64,000 bases of DNA, from contig NC_014501.1 of NCBI RefSeq assembly GCF_000147335.1, positions 3,718,300 to 3,782,299 on the forward strand, given 5' to 3'. Numbering within the stretch: the stretch's first letter is position 1; the number at the start of each line of letters is the position of its first letter. This document shows, in pieces, positions 27,525-36,829 of the stretch. Both the position numbers and the translations under genes were made by a program. This DNA comes from Gloeothece verrucosa PCC 7822 (GTDB lineage Bacteria > Cyanobacteriota > Cyanobacteriia > Cyanobacteriales > Microcystaceae). The notes under the pieces were generated by a model. It made no database searches, was not told where the DNA came from, and was given only the letters and a program-made list of their open reading frames with translations.

Positions 27525-27776
27525 CTAGGACATAAAAGTCGAAGAACGAACCTTAATGCCAATTTCGATTTTTCCATTGCCGAGCATATCCACCCCGGCA
27601 ACACTAAACATATTAGCTTTAACACCCATTTTTTTAAAATTAGTTTGCAGTTCTTCTATCATTACTTTTTCGATTTTGGCCTCATCATCAGCCACAGCAT
27701 GGAGAACTTTAGCACCAAGAGAGCCTATGTGCTGTTTAATTAACTCTTCCACATTGGTAATTTCGATAATAATCAT
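27525..27776 (-). CDS. Small hypothetical protein
   Basis: At 83 residues this is acidic-basic mixed with two likely strands and helices (ITNVEELIKQHIGSLGAKVL, then IEKVMIEELQTNFKKMGVKA and KIEIGIKVRSSTFM). There is no signal peptide, cysteine pair or membrane segment. The amino-acid composition, opening strand MIIIEI and closing strand look like a compact folded domain. The antisense frame over the same region looks far less protein-like, so this strand is chosen. I do not recognise a family. It precedes the coiled-coil gene in reverse order and is probably transcribed after it. Confidence 0.65.
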   Translation of the reverse strand: MIIIEITNVEELIKQHIGSLGAKVLHAVADDEAKIEKVMIEELQTNFKKMGVKANMFSVAGVDMLGNGKIEIGIKVRSSTFMS

Positions 27777-27831
27777 GAGTTTTTTTGATTAAGGTTATTA
27801 AATACAGCTTACAAAGGCGGATATTGTCTGC

Positions 27832-28566
27832 TTATGGGCGTTTGCCCGGATTACCAGGACCCGGCATTTTTTTGAGAGGAAGTTCAGGAGAAACAGCACC
27901 GGTAGGAGACGCTTTTTGGTTCATCTGTTGTCGTCCCTTACGAACAATGGTAAGCATTTCGGCCAATTGTTGCTCAAGATTAGAAAAAATATTATCAGCA
28001 TAATCAAAAGCCCCATCTTCAATATCATGACATTCAGCTAAGGCTTGTTGACGTATTTGCTGAAGTTCCTGTTCGGCTGTACGGCGCATCTGCTCAATTT
28101 CAGTAATGGTTTTTTCTTGAACCTCTTCGCATTCCTGCTGTACCTGTTGTCTAATTTGACTGGCTTGTCGTTCAGCCTGCTGTATAATTCCGGTTTCGTC
28201 TAAGATTTGAGCGGCTCGTTGTTGAGCAGATTGAACAATCTGTTTAGCATAATCCTGTGCTTCTAGGATAATTTCTTCCTCTTGCTCGAGTAAAGCTTGA
28301 GCTTTTTTGATCGACTCTGGCAAGCTATCACAAATCATTTCGATTTGATCTAACAATTTATCTTCATTAATTAATCGTAATCTCGTGAAAGGAATCTGAG
28401 AACTTTCGGTCATGATGATTTCTTGTAGTCGTTCGAGTTCTTGGAGAATCTCAAAATCGACTTCATGACGACGGGGAGCTTCTTTGGGCTGATTTTTGGG
28501 AGAAGGACTACGGGAGGAAGAGTTTCGGCGTGACATGGGCAAAGAATGGGGGCTTAAATTGGACAT
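27832..28566 (-). CDS. DivIVA-like long coiled-coil protein
   Basis: From the ATG used (MSNLSPHSLPM) the protein is 244 residues; an upstream in-frame ATG would run into coaD and is less likely. Residues about 15-45 are Ser/Pro/basic and disordered, then an almost unbroken Glu/Gln/Ala coiled coil runs to about 210 (EEEIILEAQDYAKQIVQSAQ). The tail is basic and proline-rich. The central text resembles DivIVA/Wag31 and ATP-synthase b-type helices. It starts 10 bases after coaD on the same strand, so it is co-transcribed. A role in division or membrane-curvature scaffolding is possible but unproven. Confidence 0.75.
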   Translation of the reverse strand: MSNLSPHSLPMSRRNSSSRSPSPKNQPKEAPRRHEVDFEILQELERLQEIIMTESSQIPFTRLRLINEDKLLDQIEMICDSLPESIKKAQALLEQEEEIILEAQDYAKQIVQSAQQRAAQILDETGIIQQAERQASQIRQQVQQECEEVQEKTITEIEQMRRTAEQELQQIRQQALAECHDIEDGAFDYADNIFSNLEQQLAEMLTIVRKGRQQMNQKASPTGAVSPELPLKKMPGPGNPGKRP

Positions 28567-28576
28567 ATTGAGTAAT

Positions 28577-29050
28577 TTAACTGTAATATAGCGCGATGTC
28601 CCGAGCGACATTTTCAGGAACTAAATGAGAAACTGAGCCACCGAATTTAGCAATTTCTTTGACAATGCTACTACTTAAAAAGCTATATTCTTTGGCCGTT
28701 GCTAAAAATACTGTTTCTATCCCATCCCAGAGAGTGACGTTAGTGTGAGCCATTTGGAGTTCTTTTTCAAAATCAGAAAGCACCCTTAACCCTCTCAGCA
28801 AAACATTAGCCTTTCGTAATTTAGCATATTCCACTGTTAATCCTGTAAAACTGTCTACTTCTACATTGGTTAGATGTTGAGTACATTGGCGGATTTGCTC
28901 AACTCGTTTTTCTACGGGAAACAGAGGGTTTTTGTTCGGATTGCATGATACCGTGACGATGACACGCTCAAATAATTGCCCGCCTCGTGTGATGATATCC
29001 AAATGTCCTAAAGTAATGGGATCGAAACTACCGGGGTAAATCGCTATCAC
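28577..29050 (-). CDS. coaD: Phosphopantetheine adenylyltransferase
   Basis: At 157 residues this is exactly family length. The nucleotidyltransferase motif [16 protein letters not shown] begins at residue 5 and contains the GHxD-type histidine. [20 protein letters not shown] and [17 protein letters not shown] are the standard later blocks. It converts 4'-phosphopantetheine and ATP to dephospho-CoA, the penultimate step of coenzyme A synthesis. It is first in an operon with the coiled-coil gene. Confidence 0.96.
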   Translation of the reverse strand: MIAIYPGSFDPITLGHLDIITRGGQLFERVIVTVSCNPNKNPLFPVEKRVEQIRQCTQHLTNVEVDSFTGLTVEYAKLRKANVLLRGLRVLSDFEKELQMAHTNVTLWDGIETVFLATAKEYSFLSSSIVKEIAKFGGSVSHLVPENVARDIALYYS

Positions 29051-29324
29051 AGGTTTGATAAAGCACTTTCAAGTTTTATCTGTGTGTTATTATTTCTTGC
29101 CGCGCTCCTTTTAGGCAAGGGGGAAATTTCCCGCTAGAAGCACTTAGAAATGGGGAATAAGCTTATAAATAAAAGAAACAACCCTTTTTTAAGCTTAATT
29201 ATCTTAAAAACTTCACTAACCCATCCACTAGCTATGGCTCTAGGGCTAATGAGTTAACCGCTAAGTATTTACTTGAATTTTATAAGCTGATAGTTTCCTT
29301 TTGGGTTTTTAAACTGGTGCAGGG

Positions 29325-29807
29325 CTACCAAGGAAGTTGAGAATAAACTGCCTCAGAAATGGCAGGGATTTCAGGATACAACCCTCTTCCTGACTGAATT
29401 ATGCCAAAGATACAGGCTGTTAGAGTTCCTAAAAAGATAGTATTATTTAAAGTCAAAATAAATAAACTATTATCAACTAAAATTTGACCCAAAAACTGCA
29501 AAATCAAACTACATAATATTAAAGCAATATCTATTAAAATTGCTTGTAAAGTATTAAAGCGAATAAAACGATTGACCCGTTCATTTCTGACTACAGCAAA
29601 AAACAAAACAAAGAAGATAATTAATCCGCCAAAGGGAAGGCTATAATACAAAGAAATTAGAGGGGATAAAGGGAGATAAATTAATCCTAAAAAGGGAATC
29701 TGCTTCAGCAAAGAGATGCCAAAGGGTAAAGCATAAATCAAAGGCAGTATATAAACCAAGGCCGATAGTATGCGATCTTTAACCTCTGCCGTTGCTGGTG
29801 TTGTCAT
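29325..29807 (-). CDS. Tic20-family membrane protein
   Basis: The 160-residue protein has about four membrane helices, at roughly 13-30, 44-70, 88-110 and 118-138. The family stretch NRFIRFNTLQAILIDIAL sits before the third helix, and ALVYILPLIYALPFG opens the protein. GGAG lies 9-12 bases before the ATG. In plastids Tic20 is part of the inner-envelope protein translocon. The cyanobacterial homologues are of unproven function. It is a single-gene unit with about 270-base gaps on both sides that show no other element. Confidence 0.85.
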   Translation of the reverse strand: MTTPATAEVKDRILSALVYILPLIYALPFGISLLKQIPFLGLIYLPLSPLISLYYSLPFGGLIIFFVLFFAVVRNERVNRFIRFNTLQAILIDIALILCSLILQFLGQILVDNSLFILTLNNTIFLGTLTACIFGIIQSGRGLYPEIPAISEAVYSQLPW

Positions 29808-30074
29808 GCTTTAACTCTCCTGTTGATTGTATACAAACACTTAAAGTTTATAATAGCAAGTTGATTGAATAATCACTGTCTCCTTTTGAAAATTTTATTT
29901 CTCTGTTTTAAGATCAGGATTTGGGGCAAAGGAGTGTAATCCTAATTTTCTCTAATACTGCATCTAATGGCTCATCCAGTGGTGCCGAGTGCTACCCCCT
30001 AGCTCTCTTTAGTTAACGGCGGGGTTGAAAATAACGGGAAAACCCAAAGTCTTCAAACTCCCCCAAAAGAGAGA

Positions 30075-31010
30075 TTATGGCGAATCATAGTTTCTGGCTC
30101 CATAACCTCCAATTTGAACCCTAGTACCCCGTTGACCGTTTAAAATCTCTGCTCCATCCTCTAACTTTCCAATACCAGCGTAACCTCCTGTAGCCTCCAC
30201 AAACCGACAAGCGGCTTCAACTTTTGGCCCCATAGAACCGGCAGCAAAATGCTCTTGTCTGAGGGCAGTTGAGGTAACTTCTCGTAACAGTTGAGCCTCT
30301 GGAGTCCCCCAATGGTGATAAACTCCCTCTACATCAGTCAACAGTAACAAAGCATCAGCCTTGAGGTTGATAGCCAAAAGGGCAGCAGCTAAGTCTTTAT
30401 CAATAACGGCCTCAATGCCGCCAATCGCGCCGCCAGGGGTGATCATCACTGGAATTCCCCCTCCCCCGGCACACACCACCAACGCCCCAACTTCCACCAA
30501 TAAGCGGATGGTCGCTAATTCTAGAATCTGTTTCGGTTCTGGAGAAGGTACCACGCGACGATATCCGTCCCCATCGGCACAAATGGCCCATCCCCTCTGT
30601 GCGGCTAACTGTTGTGCTTCGGTTTTTAAATAAACTGGCCCGATAGGTTTTGTCGGTTGGCTAAAAGCACTATCGTGAGGGTCCACTGCGATTTGAGTTA
30701 ATAAGGTCACTACCTGTCGGTCTTTGAGATGGTTCCGTAATTCTTGTTCGAGAAGATAACCGATCATTCCCTCGGTTTGAGCATCGAGAACATCGAGAGG
30801 ATAGGGGTTTACCCCCTTATAAGCTTCGGCCTGTAGAGCGAGTAATCCCACTTGGGGACCGTTTCCATGAGTGACAACTACGGTATGATTTTCGGCAATT
30901 TCGGCGATGACGGCGGCGGCGGTTTGAATATTCTGCCGTTGCACCTCGGCTTCTAGGGGTTGCCCCCGTTTTAAGAGGGCATTACCCCCAAGTGCTATGA
31001 CAACGCGCAT
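30075..31010 (-). CDS. arcC: Carbamate kinase
   Basis: At 311 residues this is the usual length. The amino-acid kinase fold shows MRVVIALGGNALLKRG at the N-terminus, VVTHGNGPQVGLLALQ, VVCAGGGGIPV and the C-terminal GSMGPKVEAACRFVEATG. It makes ATP from carbamoyl phosphate and ADP, or runs the reverse reaction. No arginine deiminase or ornithine carbamoyltransferase gene is near. Instead its first 16 bases overlap the end of a GTPase gene, so the two are translationally coupled. The source or fate of carbamoyl phosphate is therefore open. Confidence 0.93.
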   Translation of the reverse strand: MRVVIALGGNALLKRGQPLEAEVQRQNIQTAAAVIAEIAENHTVVVTHGNGPQVGLLALQAEAYKGVNPYPLDVLDAQTEGMIGYLLEQELRNHLKDRQVVTLLTQIAVDPHDSAFSQPTKPIGPVYLKTEAQQLAAQRGWAICADGDGYRRVVPSPEPKQILELATIRLLVEVGALVVCAGGGGIPVMITPGGAIGGIEAVIDKDLAAALLAINLKADALLLLTDVEGVYHHWGTPEAQLLREVTSTALRQEHFAAGSMGPKVEAACRFVEATGGYAGIGKLEDGAEILNGQRGTRVQIGGYGARNYDSP

Positions 31011-32362
31011 AGCTCCCTCCCCATTAAAGCCTGACGAATCAAAAATTGTTCCACTAAATTGCTTAATTTTGGCTGTCCCACTTCGGCAAATTCGTAATGA
31101 GCGCGAATAATGGGCTTATTGACTTGGATTAAGTTAACGAGGTTACTGGGGGTAGCCGCTACCACTACGTCGGCCTCAGCGCGGTTGATGGTTTCTTCTA
31201 AAGCTTTTAATTGAGTGGCAGAATAACCCATCGCCGGCAAGACTCGACCTATATGGGGGTAAGCATGATAAACCTCTGCTATTTCTGGCACGGCATAGAT
31301 TCGAGGGTTAATAATTTCTTTGGCGGCGGCGCGAGTGGCGGCTACATAACCGGCTCCATAAGCCATTCCTCCATGAGTGGTAGTGGGTCCATCTTCTACG
31401 ACTAATACTCGGCGGTCTCTGACGGCTTCTGGGTCTTCTAAGGCGATAGGAGATGCAGCCCTAACAATAGTGGCTTTGGGGTTTACCATCTGAACGGCTT
31501 CTTGGACTTTTTGAATATCCGCATCGGCGGCTGAGTCCACTTTGGCAATCACCACAATATCGGCCATGCGTAACACCACTTCTCCCGGATGATGGGTGGT
31601 TTCATCTCCAGGCCGCAGAGGATCGACTAAAACCAAATGAAGGTCCGGGCGAATGAAAGGAAAATCATTATTTCCGCCATCCCATAGGATAATATCGGCT
31701 TCTGAAGCCGCTTGTTCGATAATTAAACCATAGTCAACCCCGGCATAGACAATATTGCCCATATCGATGTGAGGTTCATATTCTTCTCTTTCTTCGATGG
31801 TACAATTAGCGCTGTTTAGGTCTTCATGGGTAGCAAAATGCTGAACCATTTGCTTTTCTAAGGACCCATAGGGCATGGGATGCCGAATGACGGCGACTTT
31901 TAATCCTTGATGCCGCAGCAGTTTAGATAACCAACGGGCTGTTTGAGATTTCCCGCAACCTGTACGCACGGCTGAGACAGCAATAACAGGGACTTGCGCT
32001 GATAACATGGTTCGTTCGGGGCCGAGTAAGAGAAAATCTGCCCCCGCAGATAGGGACCTTGAGGCTAGGTGCATGACTTCAGCGTGGGTTAAGTCACTGT
32101 AGGAAAAGACTACCTGATCGATTTTTTCTCGTTTGATCAGGTTTTCGAGTTCGCTTTCTTCAAAAATGGGGATACCGTCAGCATACAGAGAACCGGCTAA
32201 ACAGGGAGGATAGCGACGCTTGGCGATGCCTGAGATTTGGGCGGCGGTAAAGGCCACCACTTCCACGAGGGGGTTATCTCGATAAACTTGGTTGAAGTTA
32301 TGAAAATCTCGACCTGCCGCTCCCATGATGATCAGCCGCTTACGCATTGGTTTATTATTCAT
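30995..32362 (-). CDS. Cyclic 2,3-diphosphoglycerate synthetase-like GTPase
   Basis: At 455 residues this has an N-terminal Rossmann-like part (RLIIMGAAGRDFHNFNQVYR) and then a P-loop SAVRTGCGKSQ at about 130-140. Later come ADIILWDGGNNDFPF and DPLRPGDETTHHPGE, resembling the G3/SIMIBI-type switch regions. VEDGPTTTHGGMAYGAG closes the central domain. It resembles proteins annotated as cyclic 2,3-DPG synthetase-like, whose bacterial function is not established. A strong GGAGG sits 9-13 bases before the ATG. It overlaps carbamate kinase by 16 bases, so a joint pathway is likely. Confidence 0.8.
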   Translation of the reverse strand: MNNKPMRKRLIIMGAAGRDFHNFNQVYRDNPLVEVVAFTAAQISGIAKRRYPPCLAGSLYADGIPIFEESELENLIKREKIDQVVFSYSDLTHAEVMHLASRSLSAGADFLLLGPERTMLSAQVPVIAVSAVRTGCGKSQTARWLSKLLRHQGLKVAVIRHPMPYGSLEKQMVQHFATHEDLNSANCTIEEREEYEPHIDMGNIVYAGVDYGLIIEQAASEADIILWDGGNNDFPFIRPDLHLVLVDPLRPGDETTHHPGEVVLRMADIVVIAKVDSAADADIQKVQEAVQMVNPKATIVRAASPIALEDPEAVRDRRVLVVEDGPTTTHGGMAYGAGYVAATRAAAKEIINPRIYAVPEIAEVYHAYPHIGRVLPAMGYSATQLKALEETINRAEADVVVAATPSNLVNLIQVNKPIIRAHYEFAEVGQPKLSNLVEQFLIRQALMGRELCALS

Positions 32363-32631
32363 TTGTCATCCTCCGATTATTAAATTGTTGCTTCTGAAGT
32401 TCCCTATTGATGGCAAAATTCACTCCTGAATGGAATTGAACCCGCTTGAATTTTGATGATGATAATTTTTGACTTTTTCGGGGTTTTTCGTCACAAAAAT
32501 TAATAAATTTTATCTTGATCCCTATGTATCTATTCTCATTATAAACCCCTGAACAGTAAATAAGACCCCTTTTCCCTTCGGCGGGGTTTACAATAAGTGG
32601 AACGGTTAATCAATACCAGCGACAACAGAAG

Positions 32632-33996
32632 TTAAACGGGTTGGTCGTTGAGTAAACTTTCTACCACTCGATTTAACCCTACAGAATTGGACGCTTTAAA
32701 TAAAATGCGATCACCGGGTTTGATCATTTCCTGTAGCTGTTGGACTAATGCTTGATGGGTTTGCCAACACTGGGTGGTCACCCCATCAGCACCGACAGCA
32801 ATTTCTTGGGCTTGTGGATCATCAGTTAATACTAATAAATGATCGATATTTAGCCGCTTAACGGTTTCTCCCACCTGGCGATGAAATTGAGGCGAGTGAT
32901 CGCCAAGTTCTTTCATGGTGCCTAAAACGGCGATGTGGCGTTGCCCTGGGGTTTGTTTGAGTAATTCGAGGGCGGCTATCATGGATTCTAATCCAGCATT
33001 ATAGGTTTCATCGAGAAGGAGGACATCATTGGGGAGTTGATGACGACGTGAGCGCCCACTGGGTAAATTTACGGTTAAGCCTTCTGTTAAGGGAGTCCAG
33101 TCGAGGTTAAGCACTTTTGCCACTGCTAGGGCTGCAAGGTAATTAAGGGCATTATGCCGTCCGGGTATGGGTAGGGGAAAATTGATGCCTTCTACTCTCA
33201 AGGTTTGAGCATCAATCAGTTGCCCGACTAAATCTCCTCCTTCTAAGCCATAAGTCAGGGTTTCTCCTTGCCAAACCTTGTGAGCGGTTTCTATTAATAG
33301 AGGATTATCATGATTGAGAATCGCTATGGTATCAGGTGACATCTGTTCGAGTAGCTCACATTTGGCGGCGGCGATCGCTTCGGTTGATCCGAGTCGTCCA
33401 ATATGAGCGGTTCCCACATTAGTAATGATACCTAGGGTCGGGCGGGCGATTTCGGTTAATAAGGCTATTTCTCCTTTGGCTCGCATTGCCATTTCAATTA
33501 CTGCATAATCATGGCTTTTATCCAATTCTAATAAAGTTTTGGGAACGCCAATTTCATTATTATAATTTGCTCTAGTTTTATGGACTTTTCCTCTCTGTGA
33601 TAAAACTGCCGCTATCAATTCTTTAGTTGTTGTTTTGCCTACTGACCCCGTTACAGCAATGACTGGAATGGTCAATTGATTGCGCCACCAATGAGCAATT
33701 TTTTGATAAGCATTCAAAGTATCTTTAACAATAAACTGAGGTATATTCTTAGAAGCAATTACGGGAACCTCTCTATCGACAATGATAGCAATCGCGCCTT
33801 TTTCCACCGCTATTTCAGTGAATTCATATCCGTCAAAATTCTTTCCCCGTAAGGCTACAAAAATTTCACCATCACTAATTTCACGACTATCAGTGGTGAT
33901 TCCGGTTACCGTTTTTTCAGAAAATATAGCAAGTAAATTAGTTTCTGGTAATTCAAGGATATTACTGAGTTGCTTCAAAGAAATTTGACTGAGCAT
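32632..33996 (-). CDS. murF: UDP-MurNAc-tripeptide--D-Ala-D-Ala ligase
   Basis: The 454-residue ligase adds D-Ala-D-Ala to the UDP-MurNAc tripeptide in the cytoplasm. The N-terminal domain has the GITTDSREISDGEIFVALRG motif. The ATP loop VTGSVGKTTTKELI lies at about 115-128. The central EMAMRAKGEI and NVGTAHIGRLGS segments are MurF hallmarks. LLDETYNAG, with ALELL following, begins the C-terminal domain. It stands alone on its strand with 270- and 440-base gaps. Confidence 0.95.
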   Translation of the reverse strand: MLSQISLKQLSNILELPETNLLAIFSEKTVTGITTDSREISDGEIFVALRGKNFDGYEFTEIAVEKGAIAIIVDREVPVIASKNIPQFIVKDTLNAYQKIAHWWRNQLTIPVIAVTGSVGKTTTKELIAAVLSQRGKVHKTRANYNNEIGVPKTLLELDKSHDYAVIEMAMRAKGEIALLTEIARPTLGIITNVGTAHIGRLGSTEAIAAAKCELLEQMSPDTIAILNHDNPLLIETAHKVWQGETLTYGLEGGDLVGQLIDAQTLRVEGINFPLPIPGRHNALNYLAALAVAKVLNLDWTPLTEGLTVNLPSGRSRRHQLPNDVLLLDETYNAGLESMIAALELLKQTPGQRHIAVLGTMKELGDHSPQFHRQVGETVKRLNIDHLLVLTDDPQAQEIAVGADGVTTQCWQTHQALVQQLQEMIKPGDRILFKASNSVGLNRVVESLLNDQPV

Positions 33997-34434
33997 ATAA
34001 GGTATGATTACTGAATTAAATCTACAAAAGGGTTGAATGTTAGTTTTTTTTAAAGGAGTGATCTAGATCACATACAAAAATGATTTAAAAAGTTATTTTA
34101 GAGATTACAATATCTTGATATATTAGCTATAATAAAGTAAAGGGTGACTCTGGCATAGAGTAACCATTGTCCCATAAATTGGGGTAATGTGATCATTGAG
34201 TGATCATTAACAAACCAGCTAACTTAGAGAGTTGGGACCTCAAGAGGCAAGACAAACAAGCTATAGAATATTAAGGAATGAGGGTTGGGGAAGCATCAAT
34301 GATAAACGTTCATTGGAGGATAGTCAATCGATTAAACCACAAGAGTGTAGAACTTGTTCCACGCGCGAGTCAGTTACGATTAACTATCTTACAGCCCCAA
34401 TATAGAGCCGGTTAACAAAGGAGGGCTGATTAAA
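33997..34434. other. 438-base divergent promoter region
   Basis: This lies between murF and the unknown gene at 34435. It holds a near-consensus CRP site at 34057-34072 and a TATAAT at 34128-34133. A GTGATCATT/GTGATCAT direct repeat lies around 34190-34208. A long leader of about 300 bases reaches the downstream start and shows no open frame or recognisable RNA motif. Confidence 0.6.
34057..34072. promoter_or_regulatory. CRP/SyCRP1-type binding site
   Basis: The sequence AGTGA-TCTAGA-TCACA matches the TGTGA-N6-TCACA consensus at 9 of 10 positions, and the inner 14 bases (gtgatctagatcac) are a perfect palindrome. Cyanobacterial SyCRP1 uses the same consensus. A TATAAT lies about 66 bases further on, putting the site near -75 of a presumed start driving the rightward gene, a place typical of activators. 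Confidence 0.7.
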
Positions 34435-35709
34435 ATGTCAGTATCTACTCATAAATTTGAGGATAGACAATCTAGACAACAGGAGCAACTCCTATACGAT
34501 TATCTACTAGGTCGAGTACAAACTGATACTCCTGAGAATTTGCTCGAGGAGTTTCGAGAGTTATTTATTGAAGGCAGGGGCTTTCGAGAAGCTCAAGTTT
34601 ACACGGCGCTGGAAAATCTCATTAAAGCTAAAGATGCACAAGAGCGGTTTTATTATTGCTTTAATCGTTGCTGCCACATTCTGGTTAACCGTTGGCAAAT
34701 GCTGCCGCAGCATCAGCAAGCTATTCCAGAATTAGTTAAATTATTAGAGAATTTAGTCCCAGCGCGGCAAGGAGTCTCGACGACACCAAACCGGTTGCGG
34801 TTGTTGGTAAAGGAATTTACCCTCTCGGATGACTATATTAAGTTAGAGCGTTTAGCTCGTATCATTGATAATAAAGGTAAAACGAATAATTCCATTGGGA
34901 CTTTAATTAATCGTTATCCTTATTTATATGACCATTGTTTGCTCAGTGACGAAAGCTCCCAAGAACACCAGCAAACGGTACGACAAATTAAACGTAAGAT
35001 CGAGAAAAATTATGAAATTAATCTGTCTCGATATGTGACTTATCAGGTCAGAATGGCTCAATTGGCTAGAAGAAACGAATTGTCGTCTGAAAGCGCAGGA
35101 TTGATTCAGCCGGTTAAAAATCCGACTTTGTTAAGTGATAGAGAATTGAGTAAATCACTCAAACAATATGTAGGAACGGTGGAAGGAGGTTACACTTATA
35201 AAAGTTTATCACAAAATTTTATAACTCATACCAATTTTACGCCCAATTATCAAGCGTTTAAAGATGATTTATATGAATATTTAGTTTCTTCTTTTGAGAA
35301 TCGTCGAGGGAAATTTCCGCAAAAATTATACCAGATTATTCAAAATACTTTATCTGAATGTAATCGTCAAAAACCGAATGAGTTTCTGATGTTGCGGACT
35401 TCGAGTCAGCTATTAAATTATTTAGTGGTTGACAGTGCCCAAAATCCTCAGCATTATGTTTTTATTGATCTGATTACTAATATGGGGGTAACGGGGACGA
35501 TTGGATTATTATTAAAATTGATTTTAATTTGTAAAAAGGTTAAGCCCTATTTAGAAAAGCGTTTTTCAATTTTGTTTAATCATTATGAAGGTTTTGCGAC
35601 AGATGGCGCACCTTGGTTAGTGAAAACTTTAGAAAATCTTCAGCTTGCTTTTAGTCTGAATTTTGGTAAAGTGGATATTTCTAGTTTACAACAACTTAAG
35701 AGTCGTTGA
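34435..35709 (+). CDS. Hypothetical cytoplasmic protein, cyanobacterial
   Basis: At 424 residues this is mostly helical, with no signal peptide, membrane helix or catalytic motif I can name. It begins EDRQSRQQEQLLYDYLLGRV and continues with helical segments such as RFYYCFNRCCHILVNRWQML and KLERLARIIDNKGKTNNSIG. The C-terminal third (VFIDLITNMGVTGTIGLLLK) is more hydrophobic. A strong AGGAGG lies about 9-14 bases before the ATG. It stands alone, behind a long leader that carries a CRP-like site. It is probably a conserved hypothetical of cyanobacteria. Confidence 0.75.
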   Translation: MSVSTHKFEDRQSRQQEQLLYDYLLGRVQTDTPENLLEEFRELFIEGRGFREAQVYTALENLIKAKDAQERFYYCFNRCCHILVNRWQMLPQHQQAIPELVKLLENLVPARQGVSTTPNRLRLLVKEFTLSDDYIKLERLARIIDNKGKTNNSIGTLINRYPYLYDHCLLSDESSQEHQQTVRQIKRKIEKNYEINLSRYVTYQVRMAQLARRNELSSESAGLIQPVKNPTLLSDRELSKSLKQYVGTVEGGYTYKSLSQNFITHTNFTPNYQAFKDDLYEYLVSSFENRRGKFPQKLYQIIQNTLSECNRQKPNEFLMLRTSSQLLNYLVVDSAQNPQHYVFIDLITNMGVTGTIGLLLKLILICKKVKPYLEKRFSILFNHYEGFATDGAPWLVKTLENLQLAFSLNFGKVDISSLQQLKSR

Positions 35710-35894
35710 GGTTAGGAAAAAGCGAATAGGACAAGGTAGAAAACCGTTGTTACGGTTTATTTTTGTGCGAAAAGTTAGCTCAATTGAGGGGGATTGAGGT
35801 AATATTTTCAAAACGGTAACCAGATTAACCATAAAAAATCCTTGAGCCGGATATTCTGATCTATAGAAGAACCAATTAGAGTTTTAGCGTGATA

Positions 35895-35938
35895 GGCAGA
35901 TGATGAGGGATATTTTTATATTTTCCCTTTTATCTGCC
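35895..35938. terminator. Long hairpin between convergent genes
   Basis: The outer 7-bp stem (ggcagat/atctgcc) encloses a further A/G-rich to T/C-rich stem with a small bulge, giving about 15 pairs. It lies between the convergent unknown gene and the matrixin gene, so it is placed to end transcription from both sides. The rest of this 337-base gap shows nothing else. Confidence 0.6.
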
Positions 35939-36046
35939 CTTAACTCTTGTTTTTGACTTTTGGGCGATAGTAGGGGTTAATATAACTATTCCCCTACTTT
36001 TACCCTAATACTATAACAAGCACCCTCGAAAAAACCGATCTAAAAC

Positions 36047-36829
36047 TTAATTTCCCTGACTCATTGTCCAGCCTAATCTAGTTGGTTGCTCATAAACTTT
36101 TTTAAGAGTATTAATATCCCGTACAGAAATGGGCGGCGGGTTACGAACCTGAGAAAAGTATAACGCATCGGTTTCTACGGGACTGTGCCCCCAAATACCC
36201 AAAGCATGACCTAATTCATGCCGCACTGCTGATAAGATCAATTCCTGACTTAAATTAGGACTAATTTGAATCGTCATGCGATGGCACAAAATCGGGGGAT
36301 TATCTGCTCGAATATACAACTTATAATCGGTTTGGGCTGATCTGGCCCGAGGAATTTCTAATTTACCGGTTTCGGGGTTGATCTTTGCCCCCAGAGAAGG
36401 ATTATCGCGCTTGATGATAATATCTGCTGATTCCTCCTGTTGAATCTCAATTAAAGGTAAATATTGATTCCACTCGGTGATCGCCTGCTTCACTAACTCT
36501 GCCCATTGCTCAAAGCGGCGCTTTGCCGCAGAATGATCACCAGAGAGGTTAGGCTGGTCCCAATACACTTTAATGGGAAACTCTGACCAAATTAAAGACC
36601 CTACAGGGGTTGATTCCATCAAAGAAAAATAATCGCCGCTATTTTGGCTATCGTTCCAGTTTTTTAGGGTAAGAGGTAAAGGATGAGCCTGTAAAGGCGG
36701 TAAAGATACCTCAGAGTCCTTAGCCTCTCCTCTTGGCAACCCGAATAAACCCACCGTAATTATGGCGATCACCAAGAAGAAGACAAGGGAATTAACAGAC
36801 ACAAGTCGTCTCATCCGGATGAGAAGCAT
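36047..36829 (-). CDS. Matrixin-like zinc metalloprotease
   Basis: At 260 residues this has an N-terminal signal anchor (SVNSLVFFLVIAIITVGLFG) and a catalytic motif HELGHALGIWGH starting at His204, so it should act outside the cytoplasm. The motif is HExxHxxGxxxH, one residue longer than the standard metzincin HExxHxxGxxH. Glu205 is the general base. Asp/Ile-rich strands precede it, as in matrixins. Its ATG overlaps the stop of secG by one base (TAATG), indicating translational coupling. The substrate is unknown. Confidence 0.85.
   Translation of the reverse strand: MLLIRMRRLVSVNSLVFFLVIAIITVGLFGLPRGEAKDSEVSLPPLQAHPLPLTLKNWNDSQNSGDYFSLMESTPVGSLIWSEFPIKVYWDQPNLSGDHSAAKRRFEQWAELVKQAITEWNQYLPLIEIQQEESADIIIKRDNPSLGAKINPETGKLEIPRARSAQTDYKLYIRADNPPILCHRMTIQISPNLSQELILSAVRHELGHALGIWGHSPVETDALYFSQVRNPPPISVRDINTLKKVYEQPTRLGWTMSQGN

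Noticed and set aside
27556..27792. Long frame on the plus strand opposite the 83-residue ORF
   Set aside because: Its composition is Ser/Leu/Thr-rich without fold-like pattern, while the minus-strand frame has balanced charged residues and strand/helix alternation. It is taken as antisense.
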